47,167 nt of DNA from Brachionus koreanus (GCA_016987375.1 PJRA01000263.1:668096-715262), one strand, 5' to 3'. Counted from the first letter of the stretch, positions 20,049 through 33,240 are shown. Notes: generated by a model not told the origin, from the letters alone. Made by a program: numbers and translations.

Positions 20049-23000
20049 TTAGCCATCATTATAAAGTGTTGATGCAGTTGTCGTACCAGCAATCAATTCT
20101 TTTTTAACCTCTCCTTCCTTAATTTTTTGGTAAAGAGTTTTATTTTTTGTACAATGAAGCATAACACAATCTGCCACGATTACACTGATACTCATAAGAC
20201 CAAGACCAGCTCCAATAGTCATCATCAAAGGTACTATGTTAAATTTGCCAGCTGTGCCTGACACGTTTATTATGAATCTAAGACCATACGCCTTGTACAA
20301 TGTTCTGTATTCAGCTCCATTCACTCGAAATCTATTTGCAAATCTAAAATTGAATCCTGTTGCTGTTTTGGTTTCTTTGGCATCAAATCTTCTAAATTCA
20401 AAACGTGGTAGGCACTTGTCGCTAAAATCAAAGTCACAATTCCAAATTATTTCAATCACTATAACTCCACCCTAAGAAATAAATAAAATTTTTAAAGAAA
20501 ATTAAGATTTTTGAACTACCTTGTAAAGCATTCGATATTTTTGTTCATCGTCTGGCTCAGCTATTGTCATTATGTAGTCTACTTGAAATACTGGGCAGTA
20601 TGGATCTGAAAAAATTATTTTGATTTAGTCAAGTTAAAGTTTTGAGATATTACGGTTTGAGATAAATTAAAATTTATCAAAAAAATATTCAAAAAAAAAT
20701 ACTTTGTTGAACCTTGAATACTTAGAATGAGTTTTATTTTTGCAATGCAAAAAAAAACAGACTTGTGTGATCTTTTTTTTGTAAACTGAACATTTTTTGT
20801 TAAAAATGTACCCTTTTTTTAAGGTACAAAACTCGTTCTACAAAATTTTTCTATGCAAAGATTTTGAAACCCTTTAAGCAGTATAATCTGATCAAAAATA
20901 AATGTATGAAAATCATAAAAATTAAATTGAAAAGCTTATAAAGATTTGTATTCTGCAGAGATTTGCACAAACTTAATTTTGGTGATACAAATTATGTATC
21001 AACTGATACAGTTGAGATAAAATGTTTTAAAATCAAAATAAAAAAGTTATTTAAAATTTAAGTTTTTGTTTTTGATTTTTGTTCTAAAATTCACACTGCT
21101 TTGAAAATGATACTAATAATGAAGTTAGGTTTTATTAATTAAGTTTAAAAGGTTCCTCAGGTCACTAAAGGTCGCATCAAAAAAATTTATAAAATATTCT
21201 TACTTACTTTTATATGTTTTTATTTGAAATTTTTTATCTTAATATAATTAAACTTTAAAAAACAAAATTTGGAAATCAAATCATTAATTTTTGCTATCAT
21301 TTTAATTAAATTAGAAGATCATTTTAATTATTTTTTAAAAATCATTTTAACAATTATTTTTTTTTTTTTTAATTATTATTTTTCTTATTTTAAAATTTTT
21401 TTTTTTATTACATCGCCTTCTAGGCGTTAACTGAAATGAATAAATAAATAAATAAATATTGAGATCGTGTAGATATATCTGTTTAAATAATGTTTGTTGG
21501 TAAAATAATGATTTTTTTTAGGTTATCTTCAATTGCACATAGTTAAAGGATCTTTCTAATTATTTATTTCTCAAATCAATAATTATCCTTCTTCTTCTTT
21601 TCAATAAGACGTTTAAAACTCACTAGTTATTAAATCATTTTTCAAGAACAATAATTTAATAACTTGTATTAATAATAAACTTGTTAGAGAACAACACTAT
21701 TATGAATTCTCAACATATAAAATCAAAAGAAAGTGTAATTTTTCGCTTGTTTGATGTTGAGAAATTCAAATAAAAATTCAAAAAATATTCTTTCTTTTTT
21801 GATAAATTAAAATTTACTAAAATAAAAAATATTCAAAAAAATTTATTTAAATACCAAATTTAAAACAAAATTTCTACACTCTTACTTTTTTTAGAGTTTT
21901 GTGAAATTTGATGCATAATAAAAATTCAGAACAGTGTTTTACTAGTGCTTACATCTTGATTCAAAGTTGAATCAATAATTTATGTCTGCTAATAATGTGC
22001 AAATATGTCCAAATTTAAGTAATCCAATATTTGCAGAGTTTTACTAAAAAAGGAAACTATAAATATTGCACTAGAACTTGGTTTTGACCGTTAAAAGAAA
22101 AATTATTAGAATTTTTAGCATTTTGTTTTGTTCTATTGTACTAAATTTCACAGAGGATTTTTTTTTATTTTTTTTTATACAAGAAAAAATGAAGTATGTT
22201 ACCTTCTTTAATGCACAAAGATAAGTAATAATTATACTTGTCACGTATCTAGACGCTTACAGATACATTTAACACTAAGCTTACACTTAATTATAAGCTT
22301 GTGTTCTATACACAAGCATATAGGTATAAATAAGGATTCCATTCTTAGAACTTCAGAACGTTTAATTACCTTATATTTACTATTAACCGGTTACAAGTAT
22401 GCTGCATATAGGTAGTTTTTTTTTTTAGTTATTTTTTATTTTTTGTAAATTTTAATAAATCAAAAATACCAAATTTAAAATAAAATTTTACATAAAATTG
22501 ACCATATATATTACAAATAAAAATAATTATTACCCACTGTTCTGTGATAGTTACATCTTGATATATATTTATTTGTTATAAATGGAAGTATATTTCTCCT
22601 TAAATAAAATAAAAATTTAATAAATTTACACTTTAGCAAAATAGATAGAAAAAAAATATTTACTGCTTTTTATTAAATCGTTTAAACTCTACGTCATTTT
22701 TAATAAAAATAGTGTAATTGAGAACATTTCTAATTAAATGGTCTTCATTTCTCGAGTCTTCATGCTCAGTTGGACACCACGCTTTGACCTTAATTGTCAA
22801 GTTTTTCCTTTTATTTTTAATAACAAAGAAAATTTCAAGGCCAATTATTACTTCACAAACATTTACACCGGGAGTTGTTGAAGAATTTATGCATCGCCCA
22901 GTGGGAATTCCTTGCCATTTAAAATTTAGCTTTTATCTTAAATTTTAAGTATATTAATTACCATTCCAGCTGTTTGTTGCATCACCGAGAATCAAACAAT

Positions 23001-23522
23001 CTTCATCAATTAAGCATTTGGCTTTAGGCTTAGTTACTTCCTTGTTTTTTTTTGAAAAAATAATGCTCTGCAAAAAAAAAAATTCACAAAAATTACCTCA
23101 TCACATCGACCCTGGGTCTGGGTGGTCTCAATAAAATTGCTCATTATAAAAATGCTGTTGTACTCGTTTGGCGGTACAACATAGTCGGCAGTGTCCATCA
23201 GCCGATAGGTTTTGTTCGTGTCAAACTTAAACAACTTTTGATAGTAAGACGGATCTTTCTTGTCCATGGACTTGTCTATCGATGAATTTATGGGCACAAA
23301 TCCTTGGCCTTTTACCTTGGTAGTTACCGAGCTTGATACATTATCGAATGCCTGGTATCCTTTTTTGTAGATGAGCTCCCAGCCAATAATGTATATCAAT
23401 AAGATGAATTGGGCCAGTCTGTACGCTATGCCCACTCTGTGTGACTTTATAGTTGCTGATCTAACTGTTGAGTAGACAAAAAATCCCAAAAAACGATCTT
23501 TGCATCTATCTAATCGAACCAT
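20049..23522 (-). CDS. P2X-type ATP-gated cation channel, gene B
   Basis: A second full P2X subunit, seven exons: 23522-23097, 23040-22962, 22910-22852, 22788-22664, 22598-22534, 20605-20520 and 20471-20049. Introns are 56, 51, 63, 65, 1928 and 48 bp, all GT-AG. The spliced ORF is 421 codons (420 aa). The N-terminal Y-x-T-x-[KR] site is YSTVR. TM1 is about 31-49. K69 and K71 (TTKVKG) sit at the same residue numbers as the ATP-binding lysines of rat P2X2. NFR is 321-323 and the later lysine is K340. All ten ectodomain cysteines are present. TM2 follows GTAGKFNIVP, and the YxxxK motif (YQKIK) is 394-398. For exon 2, an AG that gives a 56-bp intron was preferred over one giving only 29 bp, because it restores alignment with gene A. 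It shares three intron positions with gene A and has three more. Intron 5 carries a MITE and a LINE-like tail. Confidence 0.95.
20930..21110. repeat. AT-rich repeat related to the 28016 MITE
   Basis: Within intron 5 of gene B, GATTTGCACAAACTTAATTT and the palindrome GATACAAATTATGTATCAAC match the central part of the MITE at 28016-28265 (GATACAAACTTTGTATCAGT). The right part ends TTGTTCTAAAATTCACACTG, similar to that MITE's terminus. The left arm is not clear. Confidence 0.5.
21405..21462 (+). repeat. LINE/SINE-like 3' end with (AAAT)n tail
   Basis: CATCGCCTTCTAGGCGTTAA is followed by CTGAAATG and (AATA)n. The opposite-strand segment 46795-46850 has the same layout (TCGCCT-AGGCGT hairpin, TGAAAT, A-rich tetranucleotide tail). 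A hairpin plus short tandem tail is a known LINE 3' end structure. It lies in gene B intron 5. Confidence 0.55.
21895..22156. mobile_element. foldback MITE in gene B intron 5
   Basis: About 260 bases. The left arm starts AGTTTTGTGAAATTTGATGC. The right arm in reverse complement starts CCTCTGTGAAATTTAGTACA. The centre has the palindrome TTGATTCAAAGTTGAATCAA. No coding capacity. A second copy of its right arm lies at 13425-13595. Confidence 0.55.
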
Positions 23523-26500
23523 GTTTTAGCATTTAACACAAATAAGAAAGTCTGTTGAAAATATTTTATTGTTTTAATTCTTTCCCAAAGGGTTTATGTT
23601 TATTTTTAATTTGCTATTTTCAATTGATTATTACAAGTTTTTAAATTGATTTTTAAGTAATAAATATCTGGATTAGTAAAGCTCTGTTCAAATACTTTGA
23701 TACTTTAGATTGTAGATAAATTCATTTGTGTTTGCTAAATCGATTGTTTTTGATTTAAATTTAAATAAATAATAAAAAAATTATACAACAATTTCTAAAT
23801 TAAAATAAAAAAAAAACATGTTAAAAGGAAATTTTAGTATTAAAAATATAGAATTAAATAAAGCTTCTTTTTGTAAATTAAAAAAAATTCTTGAAATTAT
23901 CTCTCTTATTTTTGGAATGGTTTTTTTTGGTATTTTGAAAAAAAAATTTTTTTCGATTTTTACTTTGACTAACCAAATTGTAAAATTAACCGACAGTTGG
24001 TCTCAACACACAAAAAAAATTGATAATTATAAAGACAGTCTTGCAATTTTATTAATTATTTTGAACAAACATAAATGAGTAAAATGAATAAATCTGAGAA
24101 AAGTTTATTAATGCAGTTCAAAAAAAGGTTCTTTTCAAAAATTCAGCCCTTCAACGAATAAAACAAATTTTAATTTAATTTTGCACCGGGTTGAAACATG
24201 TACCTACCGGACATTTTCAAAAATTTAGCAAATTAAATTATATTAACCTTTTCAACTATTATCTTAAACAAACAGTAAGTTAAGCTAAAGCTTTTCCTTA
24301 TTTAAATATCATTTAAAATAAAGATTCATTTTAAAGTTTATCTTGATTTTTTGACATCACTTGTTATTGTATATTAATATAAGAAGGAAGTAAACTTACA
24401 AGACTTTCTAAAAAAACAGGCGTTTATCTCTAATGACAGCTTTTAATAAGCCTACATTTAAATTATGTTTTGATTAAAATAAATTTTTTGGAACCTTAAC
24501 TGGCTTGAATTTTTAATAAAATGTGAATGGATTCACTTCAGAGAATTTTCGGGAAAAATTAAATAAGTTCATTAAAATTATTAAATAAAATGAGAGAAGA
24601 AGAAATATTCTAGCTTAACCATTTGAAGATTAAGCGAGTTAATAATTCGCAGTGTTTTCCATAGTTTAAATCTTTTAAGTTACTGGCAATTTTTGTAGGT
24701 GACTTTTTTCCATGTCAATGTGATTCGATTTTGGATTATTCTTGCCGACGTTGAGATACATTAGCCATGTAATTACCCACTTGGTGATTTTATCATTCTG
24801 CAAGGTGCTGGTATTTAGAGTTATTGAATCTGTTTCGTATCATCTTCTAGATTTTTTACCAAAATTATTTTTTTAAATTATAAAAATGTATAAAATTTTG
24901 TCGATTAAAAAAAATTTTAAATTAATTTATCACTAACTTCTTTTTTTTCACCTAAGAAATCTGCATTTAAAAATGAAAGCAAAATTTTAGTATTTTTTTA
25001 ATTTATTTTTCTAGTTAAAATTAAAAAAGCGTAAGAAAAAATTTTTTTTATTGTCTAACATTGTTTACAATGTTTTGAATGTGAATTATCTTTTCTATAT
25101 TCCTAAAAAAAATGATCATTGAAAAAATTAGAAAAAAGTTGAATAGGTACAAAAAACCCATCTAATTATTTATTAAAAATTAACTAAAGAAATAAATATA
25201 TAAATAAATTAAACAAATTAAAATTACTTTTATTGTTTTTGAAAATAAATGAAAATAAAAATTTTTAAAATTAAATGCTTACAGTGACATGACGCGAAAC
25301 CAATGTTAGTTCGCTTTTTAGCAAGAAAATTTTCTAAATTTGAAATTAATGCAAGTTTTAGAATCATTTTAAATACATAAAAAAACTGTGTTAAATGAAA
25401 TTAAATAAATTGCATATTTGTTCTGTTGTTTTTTTTACTTAAAGTTAAACTAAACATCAAAATCAATTTTTTTAATTAAAAATTTTAAACAATTTTAGCT
25501 AGAAAGTAAATTAAACAAAGTATCAAATTAAAATAATGAACAAATTTGGAATTGATTTTAAAAATCATGCAAAAAATTTTTGAAAAATTACAAAAATCAT
25601 TTTCAAATGATCGAAAAAAAGAAAAAAAATTATTTAAATTTTGATTGTATGCTAAAATTTCTATTTTTTGTATTACTAAAGTCATTAGTTAAAAATAAAC
25701 GAAAATATCAAGTGAAATTTTATCATTATGAATTCAGATGTATCTATTTAATTTCCTTTAGTTGGATTTTATTTTTGTATTATGCTATATTTGATTACAT
25801 CATTCTCTAGAGAGAACGAAAGAAAAATAAAAAATAAAAGTATTTATCTAATTTTATTTGCTTTTTTCAATAAGCCTAAAAAAGCTTCTAATACTCAACT
25901 ATTTGATTAGCAATCCGTAATTTTAGGAAAAAATCCTAATAAATTATCTCTTTAAAAATAAAATTTGTTCATCATTTTTCAATTTTACTAACAAACAAAA
26001 AAAAAAGAAAAGATAATTCAAATCAAAAAAATCTAGTCAATTAGAATAAATAAATAGTTTGTTGTCTTAAATTGAAAAACTCATTCAATGGGTAAAATTT
26101 TTATTTCTCGAAACTTAATACCTGAAGTTAATTGAAACAAAAATTAATACTAATTTAAAATTAATAGTTATTTCCTTCTTTTTGATGTTGTTTCTTTTGA
26201 TTGCTTCCTTGCTTCTCAAGATTTGTTCAATTACTTTAAATAGAAAAAATAACTTCAAGTTTTTTTTGTTTGTCTTCAATTCCTCAAGACAAATTAAATT
26301 TTGCATTCTGACGCTAATTCAACTTTTATTATTTCTTAAAATCAATATTAATAAAGTGAAAAATTGCATCAAGATAAATACAATATTTTTTTGTTATTTT
26401 GATACCTAGATATTTTAATTTCTTTTATTGTTTAATTTTATTAAAAATTGTATCAATTTTTAAAAATAAAAAATATTCAAGACCAAATTGTTCTTTTATT

Positions 26501-27180
26501 GATTTAATTAATTCTACTTAATCTACTTAATGAAGAATCTTAAAAAAAACTAAGTAAATTGGCTAATGCTTCTTAAATTGTATAAACAATAATCTTAATA
26601 ATTTTGATCATTAGCTAATCATAAAAGTGAGATTTACTTCCAAATATTTCAACACCTTACTGAGCAAAAAGTTTGACTAATATAATTTATTAGTTTTTCT
26701 AGAAAATTTTTAAGAAATTTATTTGTTAACATTTTTTAATTAATAAAAAATTGAAAATTTTAAAAATTTAAGTTACAAGCGAAATTTGATTTATCTAAAA
26801 TGACAAAAAAATTGATTATTATAACTATGAAATTTATTAAAAATAAAATTTATTAAAAAATTATTTTTGTTTATTGAAAAATTAATTTTTTTGATCTTGT
26901 CAATTTGCAATTTATCACCTCGAAGAGATATAGAGTTTATTTCAAGCTGGTCACTTACTTCGCTTTTGAATTTGAATATTTGAAAAATGCAATGATTATA
27001 CCATTTATTGCAAGAACGGCACAAGAAAATGAACTAAAACAACTCTTGAATAAGATCTGAGGATTTATATTCATAATTATTTAAAGTGGACATACCAAAT
27101 AAAACATTATAAAACCCGTGAACATTGTATTTCCACGTTAAGAATCTCAAAATATTAAACATTTATATGTAAAGAATAAT
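23523..27180. other. long AT-rich stretch without a supportable gene
   Basis: About 3.6 kb upstream of gene B. Several short frames (23818-24078, 25485-25685, 25580-25810, 26115-26306, 26182-26409, 26791-27024) are low-complexity K/N/I/F/L strings with no domain. At 24640-24840 the base composition is more mixed, and the minus strand reads NTSTLQNDKITKWVITWLMY, possibly a small decayed ORF. No RNA gene is seen. Confidence 0.5.
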
Positions 27181-27181
27181 T

Positions 27182-27335
27182 TACACAGCTGTGGTTAAAC
27201 CTCTTCTAGAGTTTGCTTTAAGTTTATGGTGTCCATTTTTTGAGAAAGACATTTCTGAAATTAAGAAGATGCGACAAAAAGACTAACAAAAATTATTCCT
27301 TCACTTCGGAAATACAATTGCTCGAAAAATAATAT
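27182..27335 (+). pseudogene. LINE reverse-transcriptase C-terminal relic
   Basis: Plus-strand reading gives YTAVVKPLLEFALSLWCPFF followed by EKDISEIKKM. After one frame change near 27272 it continues ATKRLTKIIPSLRKYNC. This matches the widely conserved block after the RT domain of LINEs (LVRPILEYAS.VWSP...I..IE..QRRATK.I..L). The copy is 5'-truncated and has at least one indel, so it is dead. Confidence 0.75.
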
Positions 27336-27732
27336 TAAAAAAATCAATAATAAGTAATAAATGAAAAAAATAAGTTAGTTCTAAATTTTGCCAATGTCAG
27401 AAAACTAAAAAATAAATATCATTACTTGAAATATGGTTTGAAAATTTGAAAAATAAAAAACAACTTAACTGCTTTAAACGATAGCAAGCAGCAAAAAAAA
27501 AAACAGTCGACTCGATTAAAATAGAAAAAAAAAATCTTAGTCGACTCGATTAAGATTTTTTTTATTTAACACTATTATATTTTATTAAATTAAATTTGTA
27601 CAAGAATCAAGAATTGTCCATCAACAAATAAATGAATAATAAAGATTCAAACTATCATTCAAGAAATATTTCAAATCAAAAATATTACCCTTTAAATAAT
27701 GAAAATATCTATTTTTTTAACATTTATGTAAT

Positions 27733-28015
27733 ATGCCATTTTCAGGGAGTTCACAATATTTTTCAACTTTTGACCTGTGGAATGGTTATTGGTATATTCC
27801 AATGATCTCTCGAACCAAGAATCATAGCCATACCAAGTACAATGGCCAATTTATTGAAAAGAAAATGATTGAAATCCATGGATCTCCTTACACAATTGTA
27901 AGAGATCAAAGCAGCAACTTTGAAGCAAAAGAATTTGAAGAATTTTGCAAGAACTACGGCATTAAGAAGGTAAAAACCACAACTTATCACCCTCAGTGTA
28001 ATGGCTAAGCAGAAA
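27733..28015 (+). pseudogene. Ty3/gypsy relic: RT motif joined to integrase by deletion
   Basis: One frame begins with a typical RT block (YFSTFDLWNGYWYIPM) and within about 20 codons becomes integrase sequence (IEIHGSPYTIVRDQSSNFEA, then TTTYHPQCNG). The D and E catalytic neighbourhoods of the integrase are both present, but the second RT half, RNase H and the zinc domain are missing. A large in-frame deletion explains this. A TAA follows NG where NGQAER is expected. The reading is then interrupted by a MITE at 28016 and resumes at 28266. Confidence 0.8.
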
Positions 28016-28265
28016 GACATTGTGAATTTTAGAACAAAAAATAAAAAAAAACTTTTTTTCAAAGAGTTCAAAAATTTAATTTTAATAATTTTCTAATTCA
28101 TATACTCTTTTGCAAAATTGCACAATTTTTGCACAGACTAAATTTGAGTGATACAAACTTTGTATCAGTTGATAAATTTTGCCGAACAATTTTTGAACCC
28201 TTAAAAAAAAAGTTTTTTTCAATTTAAAATTTTTTTTTGTTTTTTGTTCCAAAATTTACAATGCC
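28016..28265. mobile_element. foldback MITE inserted in the gypsy integrase
   Basis: About 250 bases. The left end is GACATTGTGAATTTTAGAAC and the right end in reverse complement is GGCATTGTAAATTTTGGAAC. Both arms continue with A-runs, a CTTTTTTT/AAAAAAAG block and TTCAAAAATT. The centre holds GATACAAACTTTGTATC. Flanking GAAA occurs on both sides (28012-28015 and 28266-28269). Removing the insert and one GAAA makes the integrase reading continue at 28266, so the borders are defined independently by the interrupted coding sequence. Confidence 0.85.
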
Positions 28266-28325
28266 GAAAGAACAATAAAGAATTCAATAACTTTAGTACA
28301 AAAAATCCAAAGAAGTAATTACAAC
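28266..28325 (+). pseudogene. continuation of the gypsy integrase relic
   Basis: After the MITE, the frame reads ERTIKNSITLVQKNPKK and then stops. This is the stretch that normally follows the integrase NGxAER motif. It confirms that the MITE landed inside the integrase coding sequence. Confidence 0.65.
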
Positions 28326-31300
28326 TTGATATCTCACGAGTTACTTAATATTTAAAAATAGAAGAAATATAATTTTAGAAAATACTTAAAAAAGGTTTAT
28401 TTTTATAATTTTATTATTATAAAATATGTCAAATAAAATTAAAACCGAAATTTTTATTGTCATTTATGATACAGTCTTTAAATATAAATTTTTGCATATT
28501 TTGTATCTGAATAAGTTAATACAGATACTCGATTCAAATAAAAAAATAAATAAATAAAAGATACGTGTATTTAATAGAGGAAATAACAGTGTATCTTTTA
28601 AACATATAGATTTATATATATATATATAAATATATATATATATATTATTATTATTATCTTTATTAAAAATATATCTCTAACCTGACTAGCCATTTTATTA
28701 GATGTATCTTAATTGTAATTTTTAATTTCATATTTTATACAGCTAAAAAAATCATCCATCTTCTGAAATTCATCATCAAAGCTGTCCATCATCAAAAAAA
28801 AAGAAAGAAGCTTATATCCTAAATTTTAAGAGAAAATATAGCAAAAAACTAACATTTTAAAACAACAGCAATTTAAAATTTGATAATAAGTTGTCTTTGT
28901 AAAAAATAGAGAGTTAAAAATTTACAAATTATATATAAAAAGAATTTACTATTTTTGTTTGATGCTCTTTTTTTTTTTTTCTAATATTGATCTTTATCTA
29001 AATAAATTTTAATGAATAATTTTTATTTAAATAATAGCTTAATACAAATTAAATTAAAAATTTTTGTTTAAACTAGAAATTATAAAAACTGTCTGTGAAT
29101 ATTTGAAAATTTTGCTTTAATAAAATAAAAACTTAATTATTTTAGTGGCTTATTGAAAATAAAAACTCTCCTCTTTTAGTAATTTAAAAAAAAAAGTTTT
29201 ATTGAAAATTAATCTGAAATTATTAAATAATATTAATTATATTAGTACAAAAAAATGCACTTCATGAAGCAAAATGTTTTTTAGTAACTTTTTTTAAGAC
29301 AAAATCACTAAAATAATTTTACAACTTTTTTTTTAGAACATCCTTTTTTTCATCAATTTTTCACAATTTTATTTTTATTTTTTTTTGTATTAAATATATA
29401 CTTAAAAACTATTAACTTGTGTTCTTTTTTTTTAATTTTTTAAAAAATTTAAAAACATTTTGTTTTACATATTTTTTAATTAAAAAAGCAGTAGTTAGAG
29501 TATACAATTTCAACCTAAATAAAAAATTGAAAATAATTTTTTTTTTTTAAATAAATATATTTCAAAGTTAATTTAAAAATTTTAAATATTTCTTCAAACT
29601 TGTGTAATGTCTTACTAACAAAATAAGATTTTGATATCTGCCAAATGGCTTTTATTAAAAGATAATTCAAAATCTAAATAGATATATAAGTGTGTAAAAG
29701 TGTAAAAATGTGGTCGGAAACAAAAAATTTTGTTCAAATAAAACAAGAAATAAATAAAAACATAGGGAAAAATTTTCTAAAAATGAAACTTAGAAGTTAA
29801 TTTTTTAATAAGACTAAAAAAAATACAGGAAAAGCATGCAAGAAATATTTATGGACAGATTTCATACTACTGGATAAAACACAACATGTCCAAATGGATT
29901 TTTAATAAAGAATGAATGACTGGTAACCAAAATGAGAATTGTGTCTAATAATTTTATCTACAAAGAAAGAAAACTTTTTTTAATAAATGAAAAAAAAATT
30001 TTGATTGACCCTCAATTTGAAATTTGAAATAAAAACAGATAAAATTTACAAAATTCAATTTTCTTATTCAAATAAATAAAAAAAAATATCACGCTTTTTA
30101 TGCGCGCTATTATTCGTAGAAATGCATATAATTTTTAGATCACATAGTTTTTGATCTGAGAGAAATTAGCTAAATTAATAAGATCAAAAAATTAATTAAA
30201 TTATTTTCAAATTAACTAAAAAACTTTCAGACAGTGGATTTTTCATGGCAAAAATTCATGCCTTTTAAAGCATATTAATATGATTAGATAAATGAGTTAA
30301 GCCCAATTTTGCCTAAAAATTAAGTGAATTCATGCAACATCCAGCAATTAACTTACATGAATACATAATGTAGACATTTATTTTTCATGGTATGATTTAA
30401 TTAGCTTGAAAATTGCTTAGTATTACTGTATTAACAAATTCCGATTAAAATAAAATATTAATTAAAAAAGGTTAGATTTTTTAAGAAACAGCTTTTTAAT
30501 CTAAAAAGGCGAAAACAAATGTTGTATACATTGTTTTTTATTATTAAAACTTCTCTTCAAGATAATTAAATCAAGATTTTATTTAATTGTTAATTTAATT
30601 TTATTTAAACAATAAGCGACTAAATTATCGCTAATTAGCAAAATTTTGCTAGTAATTAACTTTATGGACTAGAGAAACATGCTCTAGTATTTTTTTTTCA
30701 ATTTTTTTCGCTACTTATTGTTTTCTAAAAAAATTAATTAATAAATATTTAAACCTTAAATCTATTTAATTTAAAACAGCTCTCAATCTAATTAGCCCTT
30801 AGATTAAAATACGAGTCTACAGAGAAATAATTTAATATCTAAGTATTTTAAATTTTAATTACTAAAAAGTGTATTAAAATCTATAGGAGATTCTAAAATT
30901 TTTAGAAGAATTTTTCTATAAGAAAAAATAAAAATTGGAGAAATAAATCTTAATTTAATATAATTAAACGCTTAAAACAAGCGTTAAACAACTTAATCAA
31001 GTAAAATAAAATTGTCTAATGTCAAAAAAAAAATTTTACTATTTTTTTCTGTTAATTTTTATTTTGTCCAATAAATTTTTAAAGAAATAAATTTTAAATT
31101 AATTTTTTTAAAAAAAAACCTGTTTTTTTTTTTACTATTTACTAATTTTCAACAATTATTGAAAATGAAAAGTTAAAAAAATCAATTTTAAGAAATGAAA
31201 AAATAATGTAATCAATAATGCAAAAAATATGCTTTAGCTCTAATGACAGTTATTAACAAAAAACTGTCAATTTAAAATAATTATTGAAAATATTTATTTT

Positions 31301-33240
31301 TTTTTGAGAATAAACGGATATTAATAAATCAAAAGAGAACAAAATAAAATAAAAAAAAAAACAACTAATTTTTGTTTATATACAAAATAATGACTATCTT
31401 TAATTCATATTTAGTAATTTAAAATTCAATTTTTGATTAATTGCTTAAATTTTATTCCATATTAATTTCTGATTTTAGAAAAACGAGCCTTGTAGAATGA
31501 AATTTTAATTTAAAAAAAAGCATCATTTAAACTAAACGAAGCACTTTATTTGAGAGAACTAGCTGTTCCATCATTACATAAACGAAAACTTAAATTAGTT
31601 TTTTCAATCACTCGAGATTTAATGCCACTGAAAATTTTTTTTGAGTGCTTTACAATAATTTTTAATCAAGCCGATATTAAAAATTTATTTCATTAGTCAA
31701 ACATGTCTTTTAAATTTAAGTACTTATTTTTTTTTTTCATTAAGAAAAATCTCTAATGAGAATACAGTTTGAAAAAGCCAATTTATTGGGATATAGGCTG
31801 CCTTAAAAATTAGTTTTTTCAAATGGCTCCTTCATATTCTTCAGAGACTGGATTTTTTCTATCAACCAATTTCAAATACTCCTACAATGCATGCATATAT
31901 GAAATTATGTTAACTGATTTGATATAAAATTTTTTAATATTTCATATCTATAATATTTTCATGTCAAAAAGCCAGACCATTTAGTCTTAAAATAAAAAAA
32001 TCGAGATTCCTATCCCGACTTTTTAAGATTTATAAAATAGCTGAAAGATAATTTAACAGTAATAATTTCAATAATTTTACGAAGTTTAAAAAAATGGATT
32101 AAATAAAACCACTAAATAAATTAAAATTTCAATTCAATTTAGCTTATATTTTTTTATTTTTGAAAAATAATTTTGGAGATACTCCAGGGCAGTTTCGAGC
32201 AACTTAGCCCTCTCTTCAGTCCTCTTGTTTGGAAATAGTTAAAAAAATAATTTTTAATAAATAATTTGAAAAATTAGTAAATTGATTTATTGCTTATTTT
32301 TGTTTCCACATCTTCTATTCCATCAGTACATGTTTCACTATTGTGATAGTTATTTTTAAACAAATGGAAATATCAAACAAAATTTATTGAATACTTTGAA
32401 AGTGAATTTTATGGTACGAAGAATTGTGCACCAAGCACAAATAATTCATTTGAAACAAAAAATCATGAAATTAACTCAGTCAAAAATTTTTGGTGAATTC
32501 TTAAAGGTCTGTCTTCTTAGTAAGACATCTTCGCAAGCTTGCTTCTTTTAGCTTATTATTATTATTAATATTATTAAACTGGATCTCGTACAACAGGAAA
32601 TTGATAAAAAAAATGTAAGAAAGGTAAATTCAGATTGAAATTTTGCAAACCATCATCAGAACTTAAAACTTTATAAATTGGTAAAAAGCATACAATTAAA
32701 AGTGCTTTAATAGTGCAATAATTTTAAAATAAAATTTAATGCTAAATAAATGAAAAATTAATACTAAATTAAATATTTATATTGATTTTGGTATTCTGCT
32801 AATAAATTTAAAAATATTAATGCTCGTTTTAAAAAATTTTTTTTTTTTTAATTTTAAAACAAATACAAGTCATTTTATTTATATTAAATTTTTTTGTTTA
32901 AAATGAATTATTTTTCTATATTTAATAACTAATAATACTTAAATAATAAATTAGCTATAAACTTAGCTATTTTTTCTTTTCTTTTAATTAATTTTGATAG
33001 ATAGGCTTATATATTTTATTTTAATATATCTTTCTACTAAATCTTTTCTTTTAGGTTTAAACTAAGTTAAATTGATAATTGTAAAAAAAGACTTTAATTT
33101 GATTATAATTTTTTTTTTTCAATTTGTCCATGGGATTTAAACTTTTAATAAAAAATAATAATAATAATAAAAATAATAGGCTAATTATACGTTTTTTTTT
33201 TAATTTGATTATTTTGAATGAAATTGCGATAAGTCTGAAT
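28326..33240. other. long AT-rich stretch without a supportable gene
   Basis: Nearly 5 kb with no convincing coding region on either strand. Visible items are a (TA)n/(ATT)n microsatellite at 28613-28660, an (AAT)n run at 33155-33175, a GC-richer hairpin-like tail at 32180-32215, and a (TTA)n tail at 32550-32575 preceded by TTAGC, both resembling LINE 3' ends. Everything else is homopolymer-rich. Confidence 0.55.
28613..28660. repeat. (TA)n / (ATT)n microsatellite
   Basis: Alternating TA dinucleotides, interrupted once, run into ATT repeats. This is a simple sequence repeat and probably variable in length. Confidence 0.8.

Noticed and set aside
20236..20475. Plus-strand 79-codon ORF under gene B
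   Set aside because: Antisense shadow of the last exon of P2X gene B.
22718..22948. Plus-strand 76-codon ORF
   Set aside because: Antisense to exons 3 and 4 of P2X gene B.
23068..23096. 29-bp intron in gene B using the first AG
   Set aside because: It is too short for normal splicing and adds unaligned residues; the AG at 23041-23042 gives a 56-bp intron and restores alignment with gene A.
23818..24078. Plus-strand 86-codon ORF
   Set aside because: Mostly K/I/L/F residues in homopolymer-rich DNA; no motif, and codon composition follows local A/T content.
28613..28660. CRISPR-like or regulatory array
   Set aside because: It is a simple (TA)n/(ATT)n microsatellite in animal DNA.
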